A stretch of DNA of 64,000 bases. Source: Amylostereum areolatum. Its lineage: Eukaryota; Basidiomycota; Agaricomycetes; Russulales; Stereaceae. Each line of letters starts with the position of its first letter. The stretch's first letter is position 1. The stretch is taken from NCBI GenBank assembly GCA_012932865.1, contig SAXG01000066.1:186001-250000 (forward strand). The letters are read 5' to 3'. The translations under genes were made by a program, and so were the position numbers. A model generated the notes under the pieces. The model did no database searches and was not told the DNA's origin. It saw only the letters and a program-made list of their open reading frames with translations. Below are positions 20,829-33,700 of this stretch, in pieces.

Positions 20829-23576
20829 ATGTCTGACAATGAATCCGAAGCATCTCTATTTTTTGAAGACCTGTACAATGGTACATTTTCTGACTACGCT
20901 GACTCCGACAACTTCTCCATGCAAGATGAAGACAGTTCCTCCTCCTCCTCCTCTGATAGCGAAGACTCCGATATGGATGTCGATGAACCACCACACTTCC
21001 CCACGCGCCCGCGCACCGTTCCCATAGACATACACGCAAAGGTCCGCCAAATTTGCAAACTTATCAACGCACTTGGTTTGGATCTTGCTCTCTTTCTCAA
21101 TGCCTTGAGCTGGGGGGATGAAAAATGCACGGCCGATAGTGTCATACAATTCCAACGGACAAGCCTTTTTACCAGCAAAGAGTTACCTTACATCCTTCGC
21201 CGCTGGTAGCATCCTCCAGGTGGAAGAGCCGAGGCTGGGCAAGCCTGCCTAAAAAGGTTTGTTATCGACTGTGCAAAGGAGCTCGTGCGAAGAGGGATGA
21301 AGAGGATCGCTTGCCACTTTACCCCCAGGGACAATCCCATGTCCATGGAGTCCTTGACATCTCTCAACTTCGGCAAACTCGCAACAACCCTGGCCACTGG
21401 TAAAGATGACGGCGCCTCTGAGTTATGGGAGATCCTCATGGCCGCTGCATGAAGCGGCCGACAAGCATCCCGCAATAAGCACAAGTCTCCTGAAAATGTG
21501 AGCCATCTTATTAACTCGTATGCGACAGTGCACACTTACCTTGGCCTCGATACCAGGTAATCTTGAACATACTCGGAATGCTGTCGTACACGCGATCTCA
21601 TTGACGGAGCCGCCTTGCGGGCCTGTGGGCAATCTACCTGAAGATGTGTGGTCTCTCTTCCCGTGCATTTGATGCCCTACATGCCACAGGAATGATCATG
21701 AGCATCAAATGGACAACAGAGAGGATGGAAAAGATCTCGGACATTGCGATGGAAGAAGTGGTCAAGATCATACGCGAACAAGCCTTCGTCGCCACATATG
21801 ACAATGTCAACATCCCGATGCAAGTTTTCTCGCAGCGCTCAGACAAGAACCACCACTTCTACAGCGGGTGCGCCGGGATGATCTGGGTGCTTCCCAAGGA
21901 TGCCGAACTAACACCTGCCATGAACGCGGACTACCAGAGGCAGCGTAGGGAAGGGGCAAAGGAGCCGTTTAGCCTCGAGAAAATGCTGGTTGGCCAACTT
22001 CCCCGCCAAGCAGAAGGTGACCAGCGAGTCGAAGCCCGCGCGAAGGACCGCATCCTATGCTTTCTGCTCAACAGTCCACCTCTAATAAATTACGAGCATC
22101 GTAACAATCCCATCCTATCCCCGCCACCGCCTGTGGAGCTTCTCCTGTCAGGACCCGAGAACATCACACACCAGTTCATATTGCAAACAGCCGACATCAA
22201 GGAGGCCAGCTACGAGGGCAACCTAAAAGTTCTACAGGAGTGGTTGCGTCAGCTCAAGTTGGATGGTGCAGATGAGCGAGAGAAGCTCTCACAAGAGCGC
22301 CTGATCGCGTTTATAGGAGACCAACTCACTGTGGATCGCTTGCGCGGCCTGATCAAATTTCGACACAAAGACAAGAACAGCGACGAGCGCCTCGACTGGA
22401 TCCTTCCTGTATTTGGGTGGCTGCATCTCCTTTTTGCACTAGCGGCGTCGATTCTCGACCAATTCCGTGGAACGTTGGCAGGGCCCAGCTTACAGCGCGC
22501 ATTTGACTTGCTCAATCGCAAGAGATTGCAGAAGACGCAAGCAAAAGGACCGCATTGGCACCATCTAGATGAAGCGTTATGGCATGTCGGCAAGGGTCTA
22601 ATTCTCACATGTTGGATCCAGGTAGCAGGGGTTGAGAAGCTCGATGAACTCACCACAAAGGCACCTGAAGAGCTCGCTCTCCTGGCCGAGGAGATCTACA
22701 ACCAGTTCGCATCGCGAGCGGCCCTGGAAAAGATGGCGAGGAAAAAAGATAACAAGGATGAGGTCAAGTCTCGTACCGTTATGTTCATCGTCGACGTCTT
22801 GCTCTACTTTGACCTACGCAAAGCGATCAAGTCGGGAGACGTCGGACGGATGGAGGATCTCTTACCGGACCTTCTTCTCCGCTTTGCAGGAGGGGGCAAT
22901 CCAAAATATAAGCAGGAAGTCATGGAACTCATTCAAGCACTGCAGAAGGAGCTGACCCCCGAGATGCGGTGAGAGCAACGGTGAAGTCCCGACGAGAATG
23001 GTATTGACGAGTTTCAAACCTAGGGCATTTCTAAAAAGGTTTTGCTGGTTAGTGAATCACATGGGAAAGCTGAAAAGCTTCACACCATACGACCAAGCGC
23101 AGGAGCAGAACATCAAAGATATCAAAGTGAGTACAGTTGTCCAGTACAGAGAAATGTCCGATCGACTCACCAACGGATAGGTCAGCTATCGGTCCATTGG
23201 CCCAAATGCTACGTTTTCCCATCTCGGAAGGCTATTGCCTGGTATCCCGGTCTGGCGAGCAATTGCACAACACATGAAGTGGCAGCATCGAACCATAATG
23301 TTGCGAGGGACAACGCATACAACCCCCGGGAAAGACAAAGACGTGGCTTGGCAGATGCAGATAACCGTGGATGAGAAGTGGCTTGTGGAGGTCGACGGTC
23401 GCAAAGTGCCCACGGAAAGAGACCGTGTCAAGGATGTGATGATGGAGGGTGCAAAGGAGTTGATGAACGGTGGCCTTGCGCGGTGGTGGGAGGCGCGCTC
23501 CTTCCCACGTTCGACAGAAGAGGACTGGGATCACATCAACGAAACGACGCCAGCACCGGGTCTTGCTGAGGGATGA
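20829..23576 (+). pseudogene. DUF6589-like gene with several premature stops
   Basis: Starts MSDNESEASLFFEDLYNG with an acidic Ser-rich N terminus. The main exon (from ~21560) encodes a long conserved-looking region: KWTTERMEKISDIAMEEVV, FVATYDNVNIPMQVFSQRSD, RLIAFIGDQLTVDRLRGLIK, LDWILPVFGWLHLLFALAAS. A downstream part follows after splicing (FCWLVNHMGKL, QEQNIKDIK, ATFSHLGRLLPGIPVWRAI). The order (acidic start, YDNxN, GDxLT, WxHLxxA) matches my memory of DUF6589, an agaricomycete family suspected to be transposase-derived. In-frame stops at 21207 (TAG), 21450 (TGA) and 21602 (TGA) are each explicable by CAG-to-TAG or CGA-to-TGA. An intron with ends GTGAGC...CCAG lies at ~21498-21556. The copy is inactive as read. 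Confidence 0.65.
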
Positions 23577-24169
23577 ATTCGATGGCATGTACATAATACC
23601 CTTCCATTCACTCTCCAAAGCCATGCTACGGGGTATCGTATCGGTGTGTAAAGCAATGACTTGGCGGAGCGCTGCTGCCACCTTCCATGGATGGCCCAGG
23701 TCGACGAATCGGTATTCTAAGCCGTGGCGTGGACGGCGTCGGCGAGGCAGGTCTATGACCGACAAAGCATGGTGGGAGACGTAAGGTGGATGAGGAAGAA
23801 GTAGCACCTGGACCGTCATGAAACGCCCACGTGAGAGACTCGGAGGTAGGTGTAGACAGTATAGGTGCGGGAAACGGGGAACAGTCGTGATAAGACCGTG
23901 CCGGGGCAAAAGGTGAGTCGAAAGGGGATGGTGCGAATGGAGAGGCAGAGAAAGACGACGGTGCAAACGGCGACAGTTCGTAAGGTGATTCTGAGAAGGA
24001 GGATGGTGTGCGAGGTGGTGGGGTGGGTTGAGAACGATCTGAATCACTGGATGAATGACCTAAGAGACTAATTTAGTAAGAAACAGGAGACGTGTCCGTG
24101 TTGCTACATACCCATGTGAGTTGGATGCATCGGCTTGTTGAAGAATGGCCAAGCTGGAGGTTGCATCTG

Positions 24170-24700
24170 CCACAACAAACAACCCCTCTTTAGCCCCGAC
24201 GGGGAAAGCGTGGGGAAAGTGGTGACGGATGAATCCAAAGGCAATCAGTCCGTTTCCCCAGCGGGGAAATGACTTGTAAAGGCATTCTCTCCCCGACGGG
24301 GATTTTTTATGTAATGATTGGCGTAAAATATACACGTTAAGGGAAGTTAACTCCGTAAATCACGCAAAGGAAAACTATTTCTGGCGGATTGAGCAAAAGA
24401 ATCCCCTCCGGGCATTGTTTCACTTTCCCCGCTCACGAAGGCGAAGACGTTATCCGGCCCGGGGCCGATAACTTTCCCCGTCTGGAAAACAATCAATTTT
24501 TCTGTCCGAAAAAGGAAAACTCCATCTGGTGGGGAAAGCCGTAGTTTCCTCAATGGTGATTGTTTTCCTCCGTCTGTTGGGTACACGGCTTCGGGTCGCT
24601 TTGCATATGTCCTACTGATAAAGCCATCCCCCTTTCACTGGGGACAGCTAAGCTCTTTCCGTCGGGGAAAGCCTTCCTCACAAGAAAAAAAATTATATTA
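24170..24700. repeat. Cluster of GGGGAAA / TTTCCCC boxes
   Basis: At least eight copies of GGGGAAA or its complement in ~0.5 kb, several as palindromes of the form CCCCGACGGGGAAAG or TTTCCCCAGCGGGGAAA. No ORF explains it. It could be the subterminal repeat region of a DNA transposon; outer ends not identified. Confidence 0.5.
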
Positions 24701-27127
24701 TTATAACATGAGTTGCTACGGCCGATACGGTACACTGCCCGCCTGTCCTGTGTTTGTCCTCGCCCGCTCTCGCCCGGCATCATCCTTCTTTCCACCACCC
24801 GCCACCCAGCCTACCGCACAGGATAATTGAGTGTCTATTTGGTGGCATCCGCGTCGGTGAAGTCCTACATACAGTGAGCCAAATCATCATTAATCAAGGC
24901 GTACTTATGCTAGCTACGTACCAGCATGGATGTGACTGATGCGTGAGCATAGCATGTTGCTAGCTATGGGTACGTTAACGCATCGGTGGTGAATGAAGCT
25001 GACTACGTACATTAGACGCGCTCATTGCGCGAGCAAAAGGTATCTCTAGCTACGATTACGAAAATGTTAGCTACGACCGTAGATTACCAGTTGTGTTAGT
25101 GAACTGTACCTACTTACTTTAGATTCAAAAGTACTTACTAAGTAGATGTGTTTGTTACGCAATCGAAGAGTAACATTAGCTAGCAGAACGAAGACGTCAG
25201 CCTCCTTAAGTCTTAGGTGAGTGATACAAAGCACTTACAAACGGGTACAAAGGTCTTCGTATACGTCAGGGCGCTAACTAACCGCGCGGAGGGGATGTTA
25301 GCTAGGCTCGCAACTAGGTTACACAGTGAATGAACAGGGACTTGTAGCACTTAGACCTGTGCAGTACGTGCACGATAGGTAATAACTAATTAATAGTACG
25401 AAGACACCAGCCAGGTCAGTAAGCTACAAAGTAAATCGTACGCTTCACTCACCAACCGGTACGGGAGAAGTTGTGTACAAGGTACGTTTGGACGCTATCT
25501 GTCCGCACGAAATCAGTGATAGATAGCCTCGCGAAAAAACTCACCAGATGCCACAACCTAGATCTCCACCTCCACCCGCGACACTACTAGATATGAAGGC
25601 TGAAATAATCTACAAGGTCAAAACCCACACGGCGAGCGCCAACACCCTTGCCCCACCGACGTCGTCCCGCCCTTGTCTGTGTACGCGTGCGCACAACGGT
25701 CCTGATCGCGTATCCGACCTGCACACGAACATGGTCACGACCCTTTCGTTCGCGGAAAAGTCGATACTAAGTCAGTGAATCCCCCGGCAATCCTCGACGT
25801 GATACTACGTACCCACACCTCGTCGCCGAATCTCGCAGTCGCTGTATGTGTGTGTGCGTTCCTGTCACGGTTCGCCCTTTTGCTCCGCTTTTTCCTTGCT
25901 TTCTCGTGCTATCTGATCTCACACCTGTGGATCAATCCCCTTTGATAGCATCGCTGATGTGCCCCTTGGTCTGTGCACATCCCCTCCCTAGTATATATAG
26001 CTGGCCTGCATGTATCTAGTTCCTTAGTCTTTCCTCCTAGTCTTTACCGGCTTAGAGTGCAATGTACTGTTCTCCCTTTGTTCCCTGATTCCCCCTTCCT
26101 CTGAGCCACTGCCTGTGTCGCGACTTAGAAGGCTATTGGATGCATTCCTTAGTCGGTAGTTCTTGACAATTCCGAGAAAGCCGAAACGAGTGCAGGGACG
26201 GGAAGAGCGCGATTGGGCACGGATCCGGGGGCGACGAAAGGTGGGGTGAAGAAAGGCGTTGACCCGAAATGGTGTTGAGCTGTTGGTCGGACGAGGACAT
26301 AGCCAAAGAACACGAGAGGACTCACCAACACATCCCTCCTGACCGAAATCGCGTCAGCGACGAGAAATACGAGACATCTCCACCTCCGCCACGCATAGAC
26401 GCGTGTGTCGCACGACACGGCGCCTGCCGCTTGGTGCGGTGGAATGTACGTGTTGTCCTCGTGTAGAGGTTTGGCGCATAGAAGGAGCGCGGGGTACGAG
26501 GGGCGGGGGGAACGCGCGACGACAAGCGACAGACCCGGAGCCTGTCGGGTGATTCACGCCTCAAAAACATGGGAAGGAGGGACGGGAGCGTTTGAATGGA
26601 ACGAACTCCCCACGATAAAGGCCTCTGCACTTGTAGGGCACGCGTGCGCGAGGAGACCATTGGTTGGAAATGGTGTCGGTCACGGGTGAGGAGTACGGGA
26701 TGCGTTTCCAGCATACTCGGCGCGTCAAAGGTGCGTGGGGAGGGCATGGGGAAGAAATGGTGAGAGTGCATCGAAAAGAAGGGGGGACGTGCGAGGGGAG
26801 GAGACAAGAGGGACGTTTGAGAACAAGAAACTCACCGAGCTGTCGATGTTTCCTCCCCGCATCTCCGCACGTGACCGATCGATCCTCCCTTGAAATAACG
26901 TGTACGAATGATTGACGTTGGTGGGGGAAGGATACGAGGAAGGTGGAAGATACGAGGAAGGTGGAAACAAGAGAGATTACTGAGAAGTTAGGGCAGGCAT
27001 GGTGGACGCGAGACCGCGTCTTGCGCGCTTGCTCACTACGCTCTTGCCAATTCCTTCTCACCCACTATACTCCCCGCACTTAAAGCACAACCGTTGCTCC
27101 CTCTATCCATTCTCCACTCGTCCAAAC
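24701..27127. other. Non-coding, possible LTR remnant
   Basis: No convincing coding region. 24.88-25.5 kb is rich in GCTAGCTACG/TAGCTACG-like words. TATATATAG near 25994, followed by pyrimidine-rich sequence, resembles an LTR promoter, but I could not find paired ends. Overlapping frames on both strands at 26.15-27.06 kb look like chance in GC-rich sequence. Confidence 0.35.
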
Positions 27128-27504
27128 ATGTCCAAAAAGCACTTCAGGGCTATATTTTTCCCTGATCTTCGCGAGGTGAGTACCACAATTGATTGCCTCG
27201 AAATAGCTAAGCTACCTACCAGAGCTTCCTCGCGTTGCTTCAAAATGCACCCTCTGCAACGCTGGGGCACCGCGAATGGCCCAACAAGACAAAGGACATT
27301 TACTACGGCTTCCGCCTTGATTGGGCTGGTTATCGTCCCGGCGACCCCACGCACTCCCTCCGGATGCAATGCAACGGCGTTCTCCACGACAAAGACGGTC
27401 CGATTTTTGAAGTGAAGGTATTCGATCGCGATATTTCACCGGAAGATGTAGAAGGGGAGTGGGTTTCTCTGATGTCTCAGGCGAAGGAAGCCGGCCTGGT
27501 CTAG
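27128..27504 (+). CDS. Small hypothetical protein, one intron
   Basis: Exon 1 encodes MSKKHFRAIFFPDLRE. A ~50-bp intron (GTGAGTACC ... CTACCAG) joins in phase 0 to SFLALLQNAPSATLGHREWP, then KDIYYGFRLDWAGYRPGDPT, RMQCNGVLHDKDGPIFEVKV and stops after MSQAKEAGLV. The product is about 107 residues, with no signal peptide or membrane segment. The regular composition and clean splice junction argue for a real gene. Family not recognised; it is surrounded by non-coding repeats. Confidence 0.55.
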
Positions 27505-28119
27505 GGAAACGGGGTTCAGAAAGGTTGTAGAACTTGGGATGCAGTATTGAATTACTTAGAATTGTCGCCCCTCGCCTCAGTTGAGAAAAATTAGGAGCAG
27601 GACAATTCACCGTCGATCCTACAGGACGTGCAGAGCTTGACAATCGACACGTTGATTGCCACAGCTAAATTCAACCGCAAGTTGTGCAACCTCAGATGCG
27701 ATCGACGTTAGCATTTGTTTTGAACATATCGGCGCTCCTGTTTGAAAGGCATCTTGCCTGCCCATTGTGCCCAGTCAGTTCCTTCCTTTGGTACACGAGC
27801 GCTTGACTCACCTCCGCGTGTACATAGCAGCGCCATCCCGCTCATGCTGTTCCTCCCTCTTGCCCAATCATCACTCGGCGCGGTGGCGAGAATACGCCTC
27901 ATATTTTGCAGTAAACTAACTTCCTCTCAGCGCGCGCATAACACCCTCCTTCAGGGCCAGTGGATATTCAGCACTGGTGTCATACTGAATAGTGAGTTTC
28001 TTTTCGAAATATCAAGCGACCAATGCTTACCTTCACTTTCCAGCCCCCCCCCCCCCAACGTCCCCATGCGCATGCCGTACATTCTCCCCACTCGTAACTT
28101 ATCCCGTGCCCCCCAATGC

Positions 28120-29110
28120 TGATGCTCGCAGCGCAGAACACGTGCTGCGGACGTAAATATGTCCCCGCCCGAACCCCGGAAGTTCAAGGCTCTGGCGTGG
28201 CAACCAGCCCACAAAGAACAAACCCTGCGTAGACGTCGGTGTCCAGTGCATAGAGCGCAGCGCAGCCGCGCGGATCCCTGTGACTGTCAATAGATGCGTT
28301 CGCCATTCGAAAGGAAATGGGGTCACTTACCAACCTTTTTCTTCTAGGTCATCCTCGGCGCTGCAAAACCACGCACGCAACCTCTCTACACGTCCCCCAG
28401 AAGCCGGTCCCTGTATCTCGCGGCCCATCTTGAATACAGTATGTGTTCTGCGGACACAATTCACGTCCCTCGCGCCCCTCGATTTTGCGAGGGCAAGGCC
28501 CAGCGGCGAGCGCCCCGCCCTCATCCAGGGTACGAGAAGGATGTGGACGCTGTGCCAGTTTCGGGGTGGAGGAGGCGGGGTGCGCGGTGCAGCTGCACGT
28601 ACATCATTGTCCTAGATGTGTGTTGATGATTTTTTCCCCGCTGGCGGAGAAATGTGTCCTGACCTTCTTGTCCAGGTTTCTTCCATCCGCTCGAGCTCCC
28701 GCGCTCTTCGGTCAACGTTTGCGACGCACTGTACGTGCTGCGGACGCGAAATTGCTCCGGCTTGAAGCTCGAAAAATCAAGATTGAGCCCTCGCTGCGAG
28801 CGGACCACCCCGTCTGTACTGGACAGATCTGCGTGGGCGTCGACGTCGAGGGAGAGGGTAGGAGTGTGGCGCAGCCGCTCTGGCCTCTCTGCGGTTTGTT
28901 GAGGTGCTTTGGCTTCAATCGAGAGCGGAATTACTTACCAATGTCACATTTCCAGGACCTCGAGTTTGCAGACGTGGCAAAGCCACACTCTCTGCCCTCT
29001 CCCGACGCGCCCCCTACCACACCCTTGTCCTCCGCCCGCCGCTCCCTTTGCGAGCAAGATATGTGTTGAGGACACATTTCGAGGTTCAGGCCAGCCTGTT
29101 GACGTTCGCC
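28120..29110. repeat. Diverged ~300-bp tandem repeats
   Basis: Four related units, marked by RTGTGYTGCGGAC-like words at about 28135, 28438, 28730 and 29058 (spacings ~303, 292, 328 bp). Each is preceded by a polypyrimidine-AG step (e.g. TTCTTCTAG at ~28349, TTGTCCAG at ~28677, ATTTCCAG at ~28956) and an open ~110-bp block ending in (Y/H)VLRT-like codons. Two carry ACTTACCAA before the tract. This looks like repeated duplication of an exon-like unit, now decayed. Confidence 0.5.
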
Positions 29111-29111
29111 A

Positions 29112-29918
29112 TCACATCCAGTAGCAGGTCCTCGAATTGAACGCCTTCGAAAACTCGATGGCGCGGCTCATGGTGTCCGTGGTGAGCAGGCTCAGATTGA
29201 TGATGACCTTGAGATAGTCCGTGAGCGCGATGAGGACCAAGTTCTGCGTCGCCGAGACCGCGAAACAGCTTCGCTCCTCAATGCGCAGGTGTTTGACCGG
29301 AGGGGTGCCATTCTTTTGCGCGCGGGACGAGGACGGCGCGGTGGGCGACCCTAGGACAGGGATGGGAGAGGGGAGGTTTGAGCGTAGAACACGGAATGCA
29401 TGCGCGGTGCCTACCTGGCTGACGATGACGCCCCACAATCCGACGATCATGTTGGCTCCACTGTGCCTCACCATAAACAACCACACCAGAGCGTCATGGA
29501 TTGTTCTGACCCCCGTTAGTTCACGGAGTCAGATCGTCCCGGTGAACCGCAAACCAAAGGCAAGATGCCTCAAGGGGCCGGATACGCACACAGACCTCGC
29601 CGTTCTTTGTATTCCCCTCGACGCGGTCGCAACGGGGGTATGATTCATTGTGGAGCTTGTGTAGAAGATGAGGGACTCGGGGGGGGGGGGGGGGGCAATT
29701 GACGAGTGGATTTCTTGAGGATCTCTTGATTACACTACGTCTGTCAATCTGGCGGTTAGCGTTATGCCTCGCATCTAATGTACTTCCTATTGGTTTCCTT
29801 CAGCACGGGATGAAACCTAAACACATGACATGATTCAAGTCGAATGCAATATAGTGCAACATTGGGGGGCGGGAGCAAACAAGAAAATTGGGGAGATGGC
29901 GGGGATACGAGAGGATGC
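29112..29918. other. No supported gene; poly-G tract
   Basis: A minus-strand frame (29112-29486) has a hydrophobic segment (TQNLVLIALTDYLKVIINLS) that could be a membrane-helix fragment, but no gene structure supports it. A run of 17 G lies at ~29679-29695. Confidence 0.3.
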
Positions 29919-29919
29919 G

Positions 29920-32044
29920 TCAAGAGGGTACCGGAGGATGGCGGGGACATTGGAATGTGGAAGGGGGTGTTTGCAAGAAAGATGCCGGAACGTAGCCATA
30001 AGTAGTCAAAAAGGTTTCAATGTAGAATACCAAAACCTTACGCTCGACGAGCATGTAGGAATCACGATGTAGTCCATCCAAAGGGGTCTTCGTGTCCTCG
30101 GGGAAGCCTGGCCATGACGATATTACGGCACGCAAAGCCTGCAACCAAGGCCGATGGACGCCGAAGTCATCGCTCTCGTAAGGCTTGGGCTGCTGAACTA
30201 TGTAGGCCTTGTCTTCTTGGGAGCAAAACATCGATCTCACGGCCAAGGACCCGTCTCCGCCCCACACCGCGGCACGCATTTGCATACGATGTTTTTGACG
30301 ATCAACATCCCGCCGGGGGATGCGCATGACCTTGTCGTCGTACGTAGCGAATTGATATCTGCAGAGCAGGAAGTTGAGATGATATAACGTGGCGGCGCGG
30401 AGCTTCTCGTCGTCGAAATCCTTTATTTGTAGGTCACAATCGCACGTCGGGAACAAGCCGGATCGCAACTCTCGTGCTGGGGGTCCTGGGTGTCCAAGAA
30501 TCAATTCTCCGCCTTGGGAATAGAATCGGTGGGGGTCCTAGAGATCTGGAGGTTGATTCGCTTTGCTGGCCTCCACCTTCCAGTAAAAGTGCCCCAGCAC
30601 CTTGCGCCAAAGCTCGGTGAACATGGAGCACTTCTCTTTGGCAAGGGGATCTGTGCAAAACCGGGTTTCGAGGAGAAACGGAGAGATGCAGGCCCATGTG
30701 TAGTACAGGATGTTCTGCTTGTCGTTGGTGGCACCCCAAAAGAGATGAATGGGGGGGACAATAAACGGATGCGCGCCCCGGTCGACTCTGAAACACTTGG
30801 TAATATTGATGTGCAGCATGGCAAACTCCCACACTCTCGCTGAATGAACATAGGGTGGAGGTCTGGCCTTTATGTTGAATATCCGCCAAAGCTCTGTGGT
30901 CAGCGCGGCCTCCATCGGTGGCAACTTCTCCTTCGCTATGAAAAGAGCAATGTTAGTTATACTGACACTGCAATATTAAGCGCTATGACTCACGCAAATC
31001 AAGGAGGCGTGTACGTTCCGGATCCTCGTCCAGTCGTCTTTCGTAACCTCGAGCAGCCTGTTCAAGGTCTGTGTTGGGTTGTACGCGAGGAGGAAAGAGC
31101 CAAACATCTTGTTCTCGAAACGTGAGTGTGGGACCCCGCCATGGGGCCGTTTCACATAGATCGCCGACATGCGTCAACATGTGTTCGCCAACGAAGATAT
31201 CCGCCCACGAGTCCGGGTCAATGATCATATACATCGGGACAAGGCGACAAAAGGCGGTGTAATCCGCGCGACTCTCGACAAATACGCCACGTGCATCGTC
31301 AAAAGGACGATGAAAAGGCGGAGGATCTTTGCGGAGAGGATCTGATTCGGGGAGATATTGTACGGCAACGGCTTGGAACCAGCGCTTGTACCCGCACAGT
31401 TCGGATAGACACCGTTGGAGCCCACGGACGAGCAGGACCGCGTCCAATTGATCCAATGGCCGCTCTTCTAAATGGATGAGGCACATCGTAGCCCGGAGCA
31501 ACGCGCGTTTGGGATCTTGGATATGACGAAGCTGAGGTGCCGATAGAACGCTTGACCTAAAGGGTGCGATAGAGGCTTTGAGCTGCTGGCTTTCCACCTT
31601 GAATTCTTGGAGTATGGAAGGTTTGATCGTGAAGCGAGAGGCTACGGTGGGATGGGGGATGAAATCGCGTCGCTGCGGCATCGCAAAAAAGATACTTGTC
31701 ATCGTTTCCGGGGAGGGGACGGTCATGAATGCAAGGTACGGGGCATCGTGGTTGAGCAGACCTGGAAGACGTGAGTATTCATCGATTCCCCACAAGCCGT
31801 CGGCACATATATGAGGGGGGGGCATTTGAGACCTAAATGGCTGCAAAACGACAGAATCTTTGTGGCTGACCAACGCTGGCTGAACGGGAGCATGCGGAGG
31901 AACAAACGTGGGGATTTGTCGGCTGCAAAGAAGGGCGCGTTTGCCATCATAGAAGGGGCTGTATCGAAGAATTTGCACATCTTGACCTTGAAACCGAGGA
32001 AGGGCCCCCTCAATCGAGGGGGCTGGTGATCCCTGGACTTCCAT
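29920..32044 (-). pseudogene. Expanded-family agaricomycete hypothetical protein, one amber stop
   Basis: Exon 1 (32044-30994) starts MEVQGSPAPSIEGALPRF. It contains LRYSPFYDGKRALLCSRQIP, VPPHAPVQPALVSHKDSVV, ICADGLWGIDEYSRLPGLLN and CLSELCGYKRWFQAVAV. A GT-AG intron (30936-30993) joins in frame to PKEKLPPMEAALTTELWRIF, then FWGATNDKQNILYYTWA. The opening YxPxYDGxRxxLCxRxxP pattern and the ICxDGLxGxD motif recur, in my memory, in a large uncharacterised agaricomycete family. A TAG at 30538-30540 falls within QPPDL-DPHRFYSQGG and the frame then stays open to 29920, so a single nonsense change (CAG or TGG to TAG) is the main lesion. No membrane segment or enzyme motif recognised. Function unknown. 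Confidence 0.6.
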
Positions 32045-33067
32045 CTAGAGTTCAGTGAGTCATCAATGGCAAGTCGCAAAGGAAAAGGCTACGCACATTT
32101 GCTGGGGGCAAAGCATCAACGTATGCGCGAGCAAAAGCAAACTAGGCAAAATATGGCGATCTGGAGAGAAACATAAGATGGATGGGCGCACCAGAAGGTG
32201 AAGCTTTTGAGGAGGCCTGTCCAATGAAGGGCAGAACCAACTGGCAAACCCGCTTGGCCAGAAATTGTTGTAAATTGACTATTGAGTAATCAGTATCACG
32301 TGAGATAGGCCCCTCGAGGTCTCGCAATGAATGCCGGGCCCGGCGCAGAGACGCGGGTACTTAATACGTATCCGATGATCTTCCAGGCACATCACACCCG
32401 TCGAGAAGGCTTGCTCGAGACTGGTAGACTACCTTCTTCTCACATCAACCTCTCACTCTCCTGGGTCCCCATCCCTCTCGCCATCGGGGTGCGCTTGTAT
32501 CACATTATATTGTGCCGCGCTTCCCGCAATTTTAGGCAGAAGGAAAACTAGTCACTACGATCAGACTTTGTACCGGTGCGTAGTTATGGAATCCGTACAC
32601 AACTTAAGCCTTCTTAACTATTCCTTGACTGCTGGACATAGGTGTACGTACATGCGCCATACGAAAGCTATAACAAACACGTGGAACAATCAAGTGGATC
32701 CTACACCAACAGCATGTTTATGCTACCACCTACTCAAAGGCGGCCTTTTGCGAGAGCTGGACGCAGTTTATAAGGCCACGGACAAGTATCAGTGCCCGTC
32801 ACTTACCCGTTACTCTTACTGCCCCTCACGCTCAACCCGTCTTCTCCGACACACCCAACACACGAATTATGGGCATCATACAGTGCGGTAAATAATGCGC
32901 GTCATCATCTCGACAGTCAGTTTTATCTGCGATTGTCCAGTTACCCACAGGCTCTTGGCCTACAGCACCCAGCTCACTGTCGACGCTTTTGTAACAGTAG
33001 AAGGTACTGTAAACGATCATGATCACTTTCTTAGCTCGCGGCTGACCTGAAGTACTCCATTTTCCTC
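32045..33067. other. Intergenic, contains one dispersed 16-bp box
   Basis: No gene supported. The reverse-strand box GCACAATATAATGTGA lies at ~32499-32514, identical to copies near 45950 and 55508. Confidence 0.4.
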
Positions 33068-33700
33068 TTGCCAGACGCTCTGGCTATCAATCTGCCAACT
33101 TCCGAGCCTACTGAGGCTTTCGCACTACCTGACACCGGGATGGCTACCTCCGTCCGTGATCGCATTCCAAAGCCTTTTAGGAGTGTCATGTTTGCATTTG
33201 CTGCGATCACCGCTGTTGTTTCAGCAACGGACCATGAGATCAGCTCTGTCCCGATTGTGCAGGAGCTGTTCGGAGTGGACTTCGCGGACTTTGGAGAAGT
33301 CGACATACATAATATGCATGCACTTCTCGACGTTGCTTTTGTGACCAGCACAGACATCGCGGAAAACGTGCTGAGCGCTATACAGATCCAACATGTACGG
33401 GATTACAGCAGTGTGGCCTTTGACAAAGATTCCTCCAAATCTCGCTCCGCGCTAGCCTCCAAGCTTGACTTCTTCGTCAAGCTGTCACACAATGGTGCTG
33501 CTCGATACCAGGATTTTCGACTGCAATTTGAGGACCTGATGTTCAAGTACGTATAGATTGTGGCTGTGAAGACGACGTTCAACTTACCTCCCTCCTCCCA
33601 GGAAAATGGCGGATCCTTCCGAGTTGTTGGTAGATGAAATAGTCGTGGTTGTGGATTTAGCCAGGGAGACTTTGGACATGGAGTAGACCGCTGTAACGAG
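33068..33700 (+). pseudogene. Fragment related to the two-TM helical family (paralogue of 46729-49077)
   Basis: Open block from an AG acceptor near 33073 to 33556, then GTACGTAT and a short further exon (~33602-33685). Residues VDFADFGEVDIHNMHALLDV and KSRSALASKLDFFVKLS line up with ADFPTFTQTQASALVNIMDV and SREALVDHLKGFVKEARDL of the gene at 46729-49077 by eye. A hydrophobic stretch (SVMFAFAAITAVVSA) precedes. There is no clear start exon and no C-terminal LWTxLGGN-type region, so it is a partial copy. Function unknown. Confidence 0.45.

Noticed and set aside
24170..24700. CRISPR-like array of GGGGAAA boxes
   Set aside because: Spacing irregular, units too short and in both orientations; eukaryotic context.
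26149..27061. Overlapping frames on both strands of 80-166 codons
   Set aside because: GC-rich DNA with frames open on both strands; no start context, splice structure or family resemblance.
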